The notes below the pieces were generated by a model that had not been told where the DNA came from, searched no databases, and saw only the letters and a program-made list of their open reading frames with translations. This document shows positions 1 through 7,126 of a stretch of DNA of 64,000 nucleotides, one piece after another. The position numbers were made by a program, and so were the translations under genes. The stretch comes from RGIG9115 sp045128915 (GTDB lineage: Bacteria; Bacillota; Clostridia; UBA1381): assembly GCA_045128915.1 (NCBI GenBank), contig JBGVIT010000040.1, positions 1 through 64,000 of the forward strand, read 5' to 3'. Within the stretch, counting starts at the first letter, position 1. Every line of letters starts with the position of its first letter.

Positions 1-61
1 TGAACTGCACCATTTTGTGCGGACAGCACAAAAAAGAGTGCCTATGGCATAAATATTAAGT

Positions 62-916
62 TTAAGCAACATACTGACATCGTTTTTCAAACGGTGTCAG
101 TTTTGTTTTTAATTGTATTCTTTCATAATTGTAAAAACGCATATATTCGTCTATGAGGATGCGAGCATCTTCATAAGTCTCTATCTTAGTGCGATAAATA
201 CACTCTGTCTTAAGAATTGAAAAGAAATTTTCTGCTAATGCATTGTCATATGGATTTCCGCGTCTTGACATTGACGGTATAATGTTGTATGATTGTGTTA
301 GCTTAAAGTACGCATGGGATGTATACTGAAAGCCTTGGTCACTGTGGAGCTGCAACTCCCCAGTGACTTTTTCCTTTTTCTTTGCTTCTCGTATCGTGGA
401 AAGCACAAGGTTAATATTCTGTTCCGTACCTGTCTTGTAGGCAACAATGCTGTTGTCAAATAAATCTCTGATAACAGATAAATACAATGTTCCTTGCTTC
501 GTTTTGATATACGATATATCTGTAACCCATTTCTGATTCGGTCTTTCAGCTTTGAAGTCTCTGTTTAATAGATTGGGATAGCGATGCAAATATTCACCAT
601 AATTGCGATACTTTTTCCTTCTGATATCAGATAAAAGATTGTATTTCTGCATCACCCTCAGTATTGTTTTTGGATTATGGTGTATTCCTTGCTTCTCAAG
701 CCATATATGTACTCTACGATATCCATAGGTTTTACCGCATCTTTCCTGACACTCCTGTATTTTCTCTGCCAAAGGCAGGTCTTTAGCCGGTATATCCATG
801 CGAGACAAGTAACCGTAATATCCACTTCGTGATACATTGAAGAATCTGCACATTTCACTAATTGAATATTTTTCTCTATGACGATAGATAATCATATATT
901 TTACACTTGTCCTCAC
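62..916 (-). CDS. IS3-family transposase OrfB (DDE integrase-type catalytic subunit)
   Basis: This is a 284-residue integrase-core transposase. The catalytic DDE triad is visible: D133 in WVTDISY, D193 in LHSDQGFQY, and E229 in NALAENFFSILKTE, giving the D-35-E spacing typical of IS3 OrfB. An HTH_21-like region with RRVHIWL (about 67-73) lies N-terminal. The usual length is about 270-300 residues, so the protein appears full. The start shown is GTG, overlapping the orfA stop by four bases. In IS3 elements the active enzyme is usually an OrfAB fusion made by programmed frameshift, so this start may serve only for the stand-alone form. Confidence 0.93.
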   Translation of the reverse strand: MRTSVKYMIIYRHREKYSISEMCRFFNVSRSGYYGYLSRMDIPAKDLPLAEKIQECQERCGKTYGYRRVHIWLEKQGIHHNPKTILRVMQKYNLLSDIRRKKYRNYGEYLHRYPNLLNRDFKAERPNQKWVTDISYIKTKQGTLYLSVIRDLFDNSIVAYKTGTEQNINLVLSTIREAKKKEKVTGELQLHSDQGFQYTSHAYFKLTQSYNIIPSMSRRGNPYDNALAENFFSILKTECIYRTKIETYEDARILIDEYMRFYNYERIQLKTKLTPFEKRCQYVA

Positions 917-1248
917 TTCCTTTCTGTGAGCGAGAGAAAATCCCGCATAAGCTCATTTTCCATTTCTAATGTTCTGATTTTTGAATCTTTACGAGCGATG
1001 ATATATTTCAGCTCTGAAACCTTATCCTTTTCAGCAATTACATAGTCTTTTGACGGTCTGCCTTTTCGTTTTAAAGCGATTCCTGCTGCAAGTTTCTTTT
1101 GCTTTCGGTTGTAACGAGTAATAAAGTTTTCATATTGTTTCTTGCTAAAATCAAATTTCTCACAGATTTGCCTGCCAGTGTAACCATTATCCTTTAATTC
1201 GACAATTTGTTTTTCATACTCTTGTATATGTCTATAACTTCTTGGCAT
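913..1248 (-). CDS. IS3-family transposase OrfA (helix-turn-helix subunit)
   Basis: This is the 111-residue N-terminal partner of an IS3-type transposase, which binds the terminal inverted repeats. Residues about 15-45 form a predicted helix-turn-helix (GYTGRQICEKFDFSKKQYEN), and the C-terminal third (about 75-108) is a charged, Leu-containing coiled coil like the OrfA leucine zipper used for multimerisation. The ATG is preceded by AGGAGGT, which sits in an inverted repeat (see the hairpin entry at 1256-1291). The stop overlaps the orfB start as GTGA, so OrfB is either made by translational coupling or fused to OrfA by -1 frameshifting, as in many IS3 members. The slippery site is not obvious. 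Confidence 0.9.
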   Translation of the reverse strand: MPRSYRHIQEYEKQIVELKDNGYTGRQICEKFDFSKKQYENFITRYNRKQKKLAAGIALKRKGRPSKDYVIAEKDKVSELKYIIARKDSKIRTLEMENELMRDFLSLTERK

Positions 1249-1255
1249 AAAAATA

Positions 1256-1291
1256 CCTCCTATGGCTTTTTTATCATTATACCATAGGAGG
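1256..1291 (-). promoter_or_regulatory. IS promoter -10 inside a hairpin that covers the orfA ribosome site
   Basis: The arms CCTCCTATGG (1256-1265) and CCATAGGAGG (1282-1291) are perfect inverted repeats. On the minus strand the second arm carries the orfA Shine-Dalgarno AGGAGG. TATAAT (1276-1281) lies in the loop, 17 bases from a weak -35 (TAGAAA). A transcript starting at this promoter lacks the first arm, so its ribosome site is free. Read-through from outside carries both arms and should hide it. This is the known logic by which IS elements avoid activation by outside transcription; its use here is inferred. Confidence 0.6.
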
Positions 1292-1364
1292 CTCTTTTTT
1301 TCTATTGTCCGTTTTTACTGGTTCTGTTCATTAACGCAACACCCCCCCTATTTTATATGGGATA

Positions 1365-1874
1365 TTATTTTAGTTTCCTTATCATTTTTTCCAAATGCTT
1401 TCTTTCCCTTTCAGAAAAATCCTCGTAGGAAGACAAGTATTCAAAATATTTACTCTCTTCTATTTCTATGTCCTGCAATAAAAACATTCTGCAATGATTT
1501 TCTCTGTCCACTACTGCATAGCCTTCTTCGGCTACCACATAAAACTGATCTTTGTATGCATCATATGCTTGAACTTTCAAAAATATAACACAATCCGTTT
1601 CAGCTGTTTCTATTCCAAAACGCTTATCTCCCGATTGATTCCATATTTCATAATGCTTATTCCAAATACAAGCCGTATCCTTGCCATTTACCACTTCATG
1701 TCTTTTATACTTTTCTTCTCTCTCGGCTTCTTCCTTGTCCATCTGATATGACACCCAATTAAAGAAAATATCAATAGCTTTATTACGAATGGGTTCAATA
1801 GATAAAGCCGTAGTAGTTATAATAATAGTTATAATAAATGAAACGACTTTTATTGTGGCATATTGAATAAGCAT
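1365..1874 (-). CDS. Hypothetical membrane-anchored protein
   Basis: A protein of about 169 residues of no recognised family. Residues about 8-28 are a single hydrophobic segment (isoleucine and threonine rich), followed by an acidic and basic region (KEEAEREEKYKRHE) and a soluble mixed domain ending in a charged tail. One membrane anchor with a cytoplasmic or external soluble domain is the simplest reading. I chose ATG at 1874 rather than the in-frame GTG at 1883, because GAGGTGAGGG lies at the right distance only for the ATG. It lies just beyond the IS right end and is not disrupted by it. No operon partner. Confidence 0.6.
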   Translation of the reverse strand: MLIQYATIKVVSFIITIIITTTALSIEPIRNKAIDIFFNWVSYQMDKEEAEREEKYKRHEVVNGKDTACIWNKHYEIWNQSGDKRFGIETAETDCVIFLKVQAYDAYKDQFYVVAEEGYAVVDRENHCRMFLLQDIEIEESKYFEYLSSYEDFSERERKHLEKMIRKLK

Positions 1875-2048
1875 ATCCCTCACCTCAAAGACTTCTATAT
1901 GTTACCATTATTATACAATGTAAAAATTAAAAAGTCAAGGCTACAAAAAGAGCTGTTTACAAAATCAACCTATTTGTGTTTTTAACTAAATATTTGGCCT
2001 GCAGCGTATATAATAATGATAAAATTCATAATCTGTAACAAGATAATA

Positions 2049-2081
2049 TTGACAATTATAGTTAGTTATGCTAAACTAACT
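2049..2081 (+). promoter_or_regulatory. feo promoter overlapped by a DtxR/IdeR-like palindrome
   Basis: A -35 TTGACA (2049-2054) and -10 TAAACT (2072-2077), 17 bases apart, drive feoA. The palindrome AGTTAGTT-N6-AACTAACT (2060-2081) covers the spacer and the -10. Its TTAG...CTAA outline resembles operators of metal-dependent DtxR/IdeR-family repressors more than a Fur box. Metal-repressed feo transcription is therefore likely, but the regulator is inferred from the motif only. Confidence 0.6.
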
Positions 2082-2089
2082 ATACGGAG

Positions 2090-2103
2090 TTAGTCGTGAC
2101 TAA
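2090..2103 (+). promoter_or_regulatory. Second feo operator-like palindrome in the feoA leader
   Basis: TTAGTCGTGACTAA is an inverted repeat with six-base arms and a two-base centre. It lies just downstream of the predicted feo transcription start and shares the TTAG...CTAA ends of the upstream palindrome. It may be a second binding site for the same repressor. Confidence 0.4.
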
Positions 2104-2130
2104 TTCAATATAAATTATCAGGTGATAAAT

Positions 2131-2343
2131 ATGAATCTTAAAGATGCCCAAGAGGGAAAAGAATATATTATAAAAGAGATATTAACTGACGACGAGGAGC
2201 TTGATGATTTTCTGTTTTCTCTCGGTTGTTACAGCGGTGAGCCTATTACTGTTGTGTCGCACCTGAGAGGCGGATGTATAGTTTCTATAAAAGACGGAAG
2301 ATATAACATAGATAATCAGCTTGCAAAATCTATACTTATTTAA
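2131..2343 (+). CDS. feoA: Ferrous iron transport protein A (FeoA)
   Basis: A 70-residue FeoA-domain protein with an SH3-like beta barrel, acting as the small cytosolic partner of FeoB in Fe(II) import. The pattern of an N-terminal LKDAQEGKEYIIKEI strand pair, an LGCYSGEPITVV turn and a C-terminal DGRYNIDNQLAKSILI segment fits the family, which is usually 70-85 residues. ATG at 2131 was chosen because AGGTGAT lies six bases upstream; an in-frame GTG at 2122 has no ribosome site. It is followed after 65 bases by feoB, in the Firmicutes feo order. Confidence 0.88.
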   Translation: MNLKDAQEGKEYIIKEILTDDEELDDFLFSLGCYSGEPITVVSHLRGGCIVSIKDGRYNIDNQLAKSILI

Positions 2344-2358
2344 TTTTTATTTTGCGCG

Positions 2359-2380
2359 GCAGTTAGGATAAACTAACTGC
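2359..2380 (+). promoter_or_regulatory. Operator-like palindrome between feoA and feoB
   Basis: GCAGTTAG-GATAAA-CTAACTGC is a perfect eight-base inverted repeat in the feoA-feoB spacer, about 20 bases before the feoB ribosome site. It shares AGTTAG...CTAACT with the promoter palindrome at 2060-2081. As DNA it could be a third repressor site; as RNA it is a short hairpin that could adjust feoB expression. Confidence 0.4.
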
Positions 2381-2408
2381 TTGTCCCTGATTCAAGGAGG
2401 AATACATA

Positions 2409-4409
2409 ATGAGAATAGCCTTGGCCGGTAATCCCAATTCGGGAAAAACCACAATGTATAACGTACTCACCGGACAAAATGAGAAGGTTGGAAATTGGGC
2501 AGGCGTTACGGTAGAGCGAAAAGAGCACCCAATAAAAAAAGCCTACTTCCCCAATGCAAGTGAGCTTATTATAGTAGATTTGCCCGGTGCATACTCCATG
2601 TCGCCATACACCGCAGAGGAAAGCATAACAAGTTCGTATATCAAGACAGAAAATCCTGATGTGATTATAAATATTGTTGATGCTACAAACCTGAGCCGAA
2701 GTCTGTTTTTTACAACTCAGCTTTTAGAGCTTGATATTCCCGTTGTGGTAGCTTTGAATAAAAGCGACATCAACGAAAAGAAAGAAACAAAAATCGACAC
2801 AGAAAAGCTGTCAGCGCTTCTTGGCTGTCCTGTATTTGAAACTGTTTCAACTGCTCAAGAGGGAATGAAAAATATTATAACTGCGGCTATGAGCCTTGCA
2901 GGAAAAGGTCAAAAAGCTCCATATGTCCACTCCGACGAAGCACTTACAACAAAGGAAGCAGCAAGAGCAGCAGACCGCAAGCGTTTTGAGTTTGTAAACG
3001 GTATTGTAAAAAAAGTAGAAACAAGAAAGATTTTTACAAAGGACAGAAATTACGGCGATAAAATTGACCGTATGATTACTAATAAATGGCTCGGAATACC
3101 AATATTTGCAGTAGTTATGTTTCTCGTTTTCCAGATTTCTCAGGCTTGGCTTGGCCCCTGGATTGCTGACATACTTGATACATGGCTTAAAGCATTTCAG
3201 GTATGGGTTGGCTCATTTTTTGAAAACGCTAATCCCCTGCTTTATGCTCTGTTAATAGACGGAGTTATAGGCGGCGCAATAGCAGTTATTGGATTTTTGC
3301 CGCTTGTAATGGTGATGTATTTTCTCATTGCGCTTCTTGAGGATTGCGGATATATGGCAAGAGTTTCTGTTGTCCTCGATCCTATTTTCAAAAAAGTAGG
3401 ACTTTCAGGCAAATCCGTTATTTCCTTCGTAATCGGCACCGGCTGTGCAATACCCGGAGTTATGGCGTGCAGAACTATTCACAGCGAAAGAGAACGCCGA
3501 GCAACAGCTATGCTTGCGCCGTTCATGCCCTGTGGTGCTAAGCTACCCGTAATTGCACTTTTTGCAGGGGCGTTCTTTGAAAATGCTTCATGGGTTGGAA
3601 CTGTTATGTACTTTGCAGGAATTATGATTATATTCTTCGGTGCATTGCTCATTAACAAAATAACCGGCAACAACGCAAAGAAATCATTTTTTATAATAGA
3701 GCTTCCCGACTACAAGGCTCCCAGCTTATACAGAGCATTTGAGTCCATGTGTTCAAGAGGTAAAGCGTACATAATAAAGGCCGCTACAATTATTCTTCTT
3801 TGTAATACGGTTATACAGATTATGCAGACATTTGATTGGACGTTCCATGTTGCTGCATCGGCTGACAGCTCAATCCTTGCATCAATAGCCCATCCATTTG
3901 CTTATGTACTTTTACCCGTTGCAGGAGTTTTGTCCTGGCAGCTTGCAGCAGCGGCTATTACGGGATTTATTGCAAAGGAAAATGTTGTAGGAACACTTGC
4001 CGTTTGCTTTGTAGGACTTGAAAACCTTATTGATACAGAGGAGCTTGCACTTATGGAAGGTGCGGGCGCAGAGGTTGCGACTGTTTTTGCCATTACAAAG
4101 GTTGCAGCTCTTGCATACCTGATGTTTAATCTCTTCACTCCCCCTTGCTTTGCGGCAATAGGTGCTATGAATGCAGAAATGAAAAGCGCAAAATGGCTCT
4201 GGGGCGGAATTGGTTTGCAGCTTAGCATGGGTTATTCAGTAGGATTTCTTGTTTACCAGATTGGCACATTGATTACAACGGGAACATTTGGCGCAGCCTT
4301 TCTGCCCGGACTTGCGGCAGCGGTTGTAATCTGGTTGATTATTGGTTTTTTATGCATCAGAGGTAATAATAAAGAATACACATTTACTCAAATGGCGAAA
4401 AGGATGTAA
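2409..4409 (+). CDS. feoB: Ferrous iron transporter FeoB
   Basis: A 666-residue Fe(II) permease of the cytoplasmic membrane. The N-terminal G-protein domain shows G1 GNPNSGKT (residues 7-14), the G2 threonine in GVTVE (34), G3 DLPG (57-60) and G4 NKSD (117-120). A helical linker (about 165-215) follows, then a membrane domain containing the two FeoB Gate-type cores, GTGCAIPGVMACRTI and APFMPCGAKLPVIALF, with conserved cysteines. The length fits Firmicutes FeoB. The start has AAGGAGG nine bases upstream. It is co-transcribed with feoA and followed three bases later by the small Cys-rich gene. Confidence 0.96.
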   Translation: MRIALAGNPNSGKTTMYNVLTGQNEKVGNWAGVTVERKEHPIKKAYFPNASELIIVDLPGAYSMSPYTAEESITSSYIKTENPDVIINIVDATNLSRSLFFTTQLLELDIPVVVALNKSDINEKKETKIDTEKLSALLGCPVFETVSTAQEGMKNIITAAMSLAGKGQKAPYVHSDEALTTKEAARAADRKRFEFVNGIVKKVETRKIFTKDRNYGDKIDRMITNKWLGIPIFAVVMFLVFQISQAWLGPWIADILDTWLKAFQVWVGSFFENANPLLYALLIDGVIGGAIAVIGFLPLVMVMYFLIALLEDCGYMARVSVVLDPIFKKVGLSGKSVISFVIGTGCAIPGVMACRTIHSERERRATAMLAPFMPCGAKLPVIALFAGAFFENASWVGTVMYFAGIMIIFFGALLINKITGNNAKKSFFIIELPDYKAPSLYRAFESMCSRGKAYIIKAATIILLCNTVIQIMQTFDWTFHVAASADSSILASIAHPFAYVLLPVAGVLSWQLAAAAITGFIAKENVVGTLAVCFVGLENLIDTEELALMEGAGAEVATVFAITKVAALAYLMFNLFTPPCFAAIGAMNAEMKSAKWLWGGIGLQLSMGYSVGFLVYQIGTLITTGTFGAAFLPGLAAAVVIWLIIGFLCIRGNNKEYTFTQMAKRM

Positions 4410-4412
4410 ATT

Positions 4413-4574
4413 ATGGAAAATATCATTTTAGCAGGAATTATTCTATTAATAGTCATTGCCGCAGGAGTATATGTACTTCGGGCAAGAAAAAACGGCGAAC
4501 AATGCATTGGCTGCCCACACAGTAAAAACTGTAAAGGTACTTCTTGCAGCTATGGCTGTTCACACGACAAATAA
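4413..4574 (+). CDS. FeoB-associated Cys-rich membrane protein
   Basis: A 53-residue protein starting three bases after the feoB stop. Residues about 4-22 are a hydrophobic helix (IILAGIILLIVIAAGVYVL), followed by a basic stop and a cysteine-rich tail, QCIGCPHSKNCKGTSCSYGC, with five cysteines. This matches the family of small one-helix Cys-rich proteins that commonly follow feoB in Clostridia. The role is unproven; iron handling at the FeoB exit, in the manner of FeoC, is the usual suggestion. No clear ribosome site, so translation is probably coupled to feoB. Confidence 0.85.
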   Translation: MENIILAGIILLIVIAAGVYVLRARKNGEQCIGCPHSKNCKGTSCSYGCSHDK

Positions 4575-4606
4575 AAAAATCGCTTCCGTTCAGGAAGCGA
4601 TTTTTT
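4575..4606. terminator. Bidirectional terminator between feo operon and gapA
   Basis: Stem AATCGCTTCC / GGAAGCGATT with a five-base loop, flanked by an A-run on the left and a T-run on the right. It can end both the feo transcript and the convergent gapA transcript. Confidence 0.9.
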
Positions 4607-4618
4607 GATGTCTTATAA

Positions 4619-5635
4619 TTAAGCGAGGTCTGAGAAGTACTTGATTGTACGAACCATCTGGCTTGTGTATGAGTTTTCGTTGTCATACCATGAAACAACC
4701 TGAACTTCATAAAGACCGTTGCCGATTTCGCATACCATTGTCTGAGTAGCATCGAAGAGTGAACCGTATGTCATTCCAACGATATCTGATGATACAATTT
4801 CGTCTTCATTGTAACCGTAAGACTCATTTGCAGCAGCTTTCATTGCAGCATTGATGCCTTCCTTAGTTACGTTTTCGCCCTTAACAACAGCTGTAAGTAT
4901 TGTTGTTGATCCTGTGGGAGTAGGAACTCTCTGAGCTGAACCGATAAGCTTACCGTTAAGCTCGGGGATAACAAGACCGATAGCCTTAGCAGCACCTGTT
5001 GAGTTAGGAACGATGTTTACAGCAGCAGCTCTTGATCTTCTGAGGTCACCCTTTCTCTGAGGACCGTCGAGAGTCATCTGGTCGCCTGTGTAAGCGTGAA
5101 TTGTGCACATGATACCTGACTGAATTGCAGCATACTTATTAAGAGCATCAGCCATAGGTGCAAGACAGTTTGTTGTACATGAAGCAGCTGAGATAATTGT
5201 ATCTTCTGCCTTAAGTGTGTTGTGGTTTACGTTGTAAACAACTGTGGGAAGATCGTTACCTGCAGGAGCTGAGATAACAACCTTTCTTGCGCCTGCATTG
5301 ATGTGAGCCTGAGCCTTGTCCTTTGAGCAGTAGAAACCTGAACATTCAAGAACAACATCTACGCCAAGCTCTCCCCAAGGACAATTATTTGCATCGGGGA
5401 ATGCATAAATCTTGATTTCCTTACCATCAACTGTGATTGAATCTTCACTTGCTGTAACCTTATCAGCAAGAGCGTACTTGCCCTGTGAAGAATCGTACTT
5501 CAACAAGTGAGCAAGCATCTTAGGGCTTGTCAAGTCGTTGATAGCAACTACTTCATAACCTTCAGCACCGAACATCTGTCTGAATGCAAGACGTCCGATA
5601 CGTCCAAAACCATTAATCGCAACTTTAACTGCCAT
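4619..5635 (-). CDS. gapA: Glyceraldehyde-3-phosphate dehydrogenase, phosphorylating
   Basis: A 338-residue glycolytic enzyme oxidising glyceraldehyde-3-phosphate with NAD+ and phosphate. It has the Rossmann start VAINGFGRIGRL, the catalytic ASCTTNCLAP motif with Cys153, the HAYTGDQ segment, the substrate-loop RRSRAAAVNIVPNSTGAAKA, and the C-terminal WYDNENSYTSQMV. It is full length. An AGGAGG sits seven bases before the ATG. The gene stands alone between convergent feo and divergent dprA, not in a pgk-tpi operon. Confidence 0.97.
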   Translation of the reverse strand: MAVKVAINGFGRIGRLAFRQMFGAEGYEVVAINDLTSPKMLAHLLKYDSSQGKYALADKVTASEDSITVDGKEIKIYAFPDANNCPWGELGVDVVLECSGFYCSKDKAQAHINAGARKVVISAPAGNDLPTVVYNVNHNTLKAEDTIISAASCTTNCLAPMADALNKYAAIQSGIMCTIHAYTGDQMTLDGPQRKGDLRRSRAAAVNIVPNSTGAAKAIGLVIPELNGKLIGSAQRVPTPTGSTTILTAVVKGENVTKEGINAAMKAAANESYGYNEDEIVSSDIVGMTYGSLFDATQTMVCEIGNGLYEVQVVSWYDNENSYTSQMVRTIKYFSDLA

Positions 5636-5697
5636 GATTAATTCCTCCTAAAAAAACAATATTACTGCGGAGATTTTTATAAAACTCCATCTTCTAT

Positions 5698-5726
5698 ATT
5701 CTACATCAAAATGTAAAAATATACAA
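5698..5726 (-). promoter_or_regulatory. gapA promoter
   Basis: On the minus strand TTGTAT (5721-5726), a 17-base spacer and TAGAAT (5698-5703) lie about 60 bases upstream of the gapA start. Confidence 0.6.
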
Positions 5727-5897
5727 GGGGTTAATGTTAAATTTTTATCATTTGAAGCTTTTTTTTTGCTTTTTTTCCGTTTTGCACAAATGAATAAAAG
5801 AAAATTTCAGAAAAGTTATAAAATAATATGGTATTCAAAAATTCCCAATGTATGTTATACTTGGTATATGATTGTTTTTTATAGAGGAGGGAGTACA

Positions 5898-6959
5898 ATA
5901 GATAACAGTATATACAGTCTGTGGTTAAAAGATGCTGTCACATCAAGTCAGGCAAAAAAGCTGGTATTAAAATACGGCTCAGCGAAAAACGTGTATGAGC
6001 TGACCGATTACAGCGACAATACCTTTATCACCCAAAAATCTCTGAAAAATCTAAGCTGTAAAAATCTTGAAAGAACATCAGACATCTTTGAGCAATGTCA
6101 AAAGAAAAACATTTATATTCTCACTCCCGACTCTTCTGATTATCCGCCGCTTTTAAAGTTGATGAGCGATTGTCCCCACGTGATTTTTGCAAAAGGAAAA
6201 ATTCCAAAATGGGATGAATACATAGCTATCGGAATGGTTGGTACAAGAAGAATGACTAACTACGGCAGGGAAATAACAGACAAGCTAAGCCGCGACCTTG
6301 TGAATTCAAGGGCTTTAATCGTTTCGGGGTTTGCATCGGGCATCGACTCTGTTGCAGCCCGCGCCGCCGTTGAGTGTTCTGCCCCCACAGTAGCTGTGCT
6401 TGGGTGCGGAGTAGATGTTATATATCCTGTGGAGAATAAGGATTTATACAACCGTGTTCTTGAAAACGGAGTGTTCATTTCGGAGTATCCACCCGGTACA
6501 AAGCCTGACAGATTTAACTTTCCGCAGCGAAACAAAATCATAGTTGGGATATGCCATGCTATTACTGTTTTGGAAGCGCCCACAAAAAGCGGTGCGATTA
6601 TTACCGCAGATATTGCTCTGAAAAAGAAAAAACCGGTGTTTACAGTTCCCGGTCAGATTAACAGACCGTCGAATCTTGGAACAAATATGCTTATTAAAAA
6701 GGGTGCAACTGCTGTATTCAGCGCTCAGGATATTATATCCGTATTCCCTGAAATGAGTCCCGTATGTGAAGAAACTACCTGCTCTCACGAAACTTATTCC
6801 GATCCCATTATGAATATACTTAAAAAGGGTGATATGGACGCAGACAGTCTGGCAGAAGCTGCAAAAATATCTATTACAGAATGTAATTCAAGATGCTTCA
6901 TGCTTGAGCTTGAGGGCAAAATTCAAAAGCTGCCGGGTAATTTTTATCACCTTATATGA
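5898..6959 (+). CDS. dprA: DNA-processing protein DprA (Smf), likely ATA start
   Basis: A 353-residue DprA/Smf protein, which protects incoming single-stranded DNA and loads RecA during natural transformation. The Rossmann-like core is clear: VGTRRMTNYG, VSGFASGIDSVAARAA, ISEYPPGTKPDRFNFPQRNKI and APTKSGAIITA. A C-terminal winged-helix region (about 295-353) follows. The reading frame extends upstream to an ATG at 5868, but that ATG lies at the predicted transcription start (TATACT at 5856-5861) and has no ribosome site. The only good Shine-Dalgarno, GAGGAGGGAG (5883-5892), points to ATA at 5898, giving a start that aligns with the family (DNSIYSLWL). No other start codon is available nearby. 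Confidence 0.9.
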   Translation: MDNSIYSLWLKDAVTSSQAKKLVLKYGSAKNVYELTDYSDNTFITQKSLKNLSCKNLERTSDIFEQCQKKNIYILTPDSSDYPPLLKLMSDCPHVIFAKGKIPKWDEYIAIGMVGTRRMTNYGREITDKLSRDLVNSRALIVSGFASGIDSVAARAAVECSAPTVAVLGCGVDVIYPVENKDLYNRVLENGVFISEYPPGTKPDRFNFPQRNKIIVGICHAITVLEAPTKSGAIITADIALKKKKPVFTVPGQINRPSNLGTNMLIKKGATAVFSAQDIISVFPEMSPVCEETTCSHETYSDPIMNILKKGDMDADSLAEAAKISITECNSRCFMLELEGKIQKLPGNFYHLI

Positions 6960-7005
6960 AAAAAATGAGTAAGATAAATGATAATATATCTTAACATTGC
7001 TGACG

Positions 7006-7034
7006 TTGACATAATTCTGCATTTGGTTTATAAT
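7006..7034 (+). promoter_or_regulatory. Promoter of the zinc-ribbon/YARHG gene
   Basis: TTGACA (7006-7011), 17-base spacer, TATAAT (7029-7034): a consensus sigma-A promoter about 90 bases upstream of the start. Confidence 0.8.
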
Positions 7035-7126
7035 TAGTGTGTATCATAGGCTTTGTATCAGCTGTTTATGCATAAAAAGCCTTTATTAACACAAAAATAA
7101 TTGTGTCTTGAAAGGAATGAACTGTA

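Larger units (their letters stand above)
1..1330 (-). mobile_element. IS3-family insertion sequence, apparently complete
   Basis: The element carries two overlapping reading frames (orfA then orfB, both minus strand) between imperfect terminal inverted repeats. The left end begins TGAACTGCACCA at base 1. The right end, read inward from 1330, begins TGAACAGAACCA. About 17 of the first 25 positions match, including a shared CGGACA block. The orfA/orfB arrangement and the DDE transposase are typical of the IS3 family. The flanking target duplication cannot be checked because the left flank lies outside the window. Both frames look intact, so the element may be active. Confidence 0.93.

Noticed and set aside
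913..960. Definite programmed -1 frameshift site in the IS element
   Set aside because: The overlap GTGA allows coupling, and no classic A6G or A7 heptamer is present at the junction, so no site was called.
1262..1588. Plus-strand frame of 108 codons across the IS right end
   Set aside because: It crosses the IS boundary and opposes the better-supported minus-strand gene.
4453..4752. Minus-strand frame of 99 codons over the feoB partner and gapA end
   Set aside because: It runs through the terminator and opposite two supported genes; it is a shadow frame.
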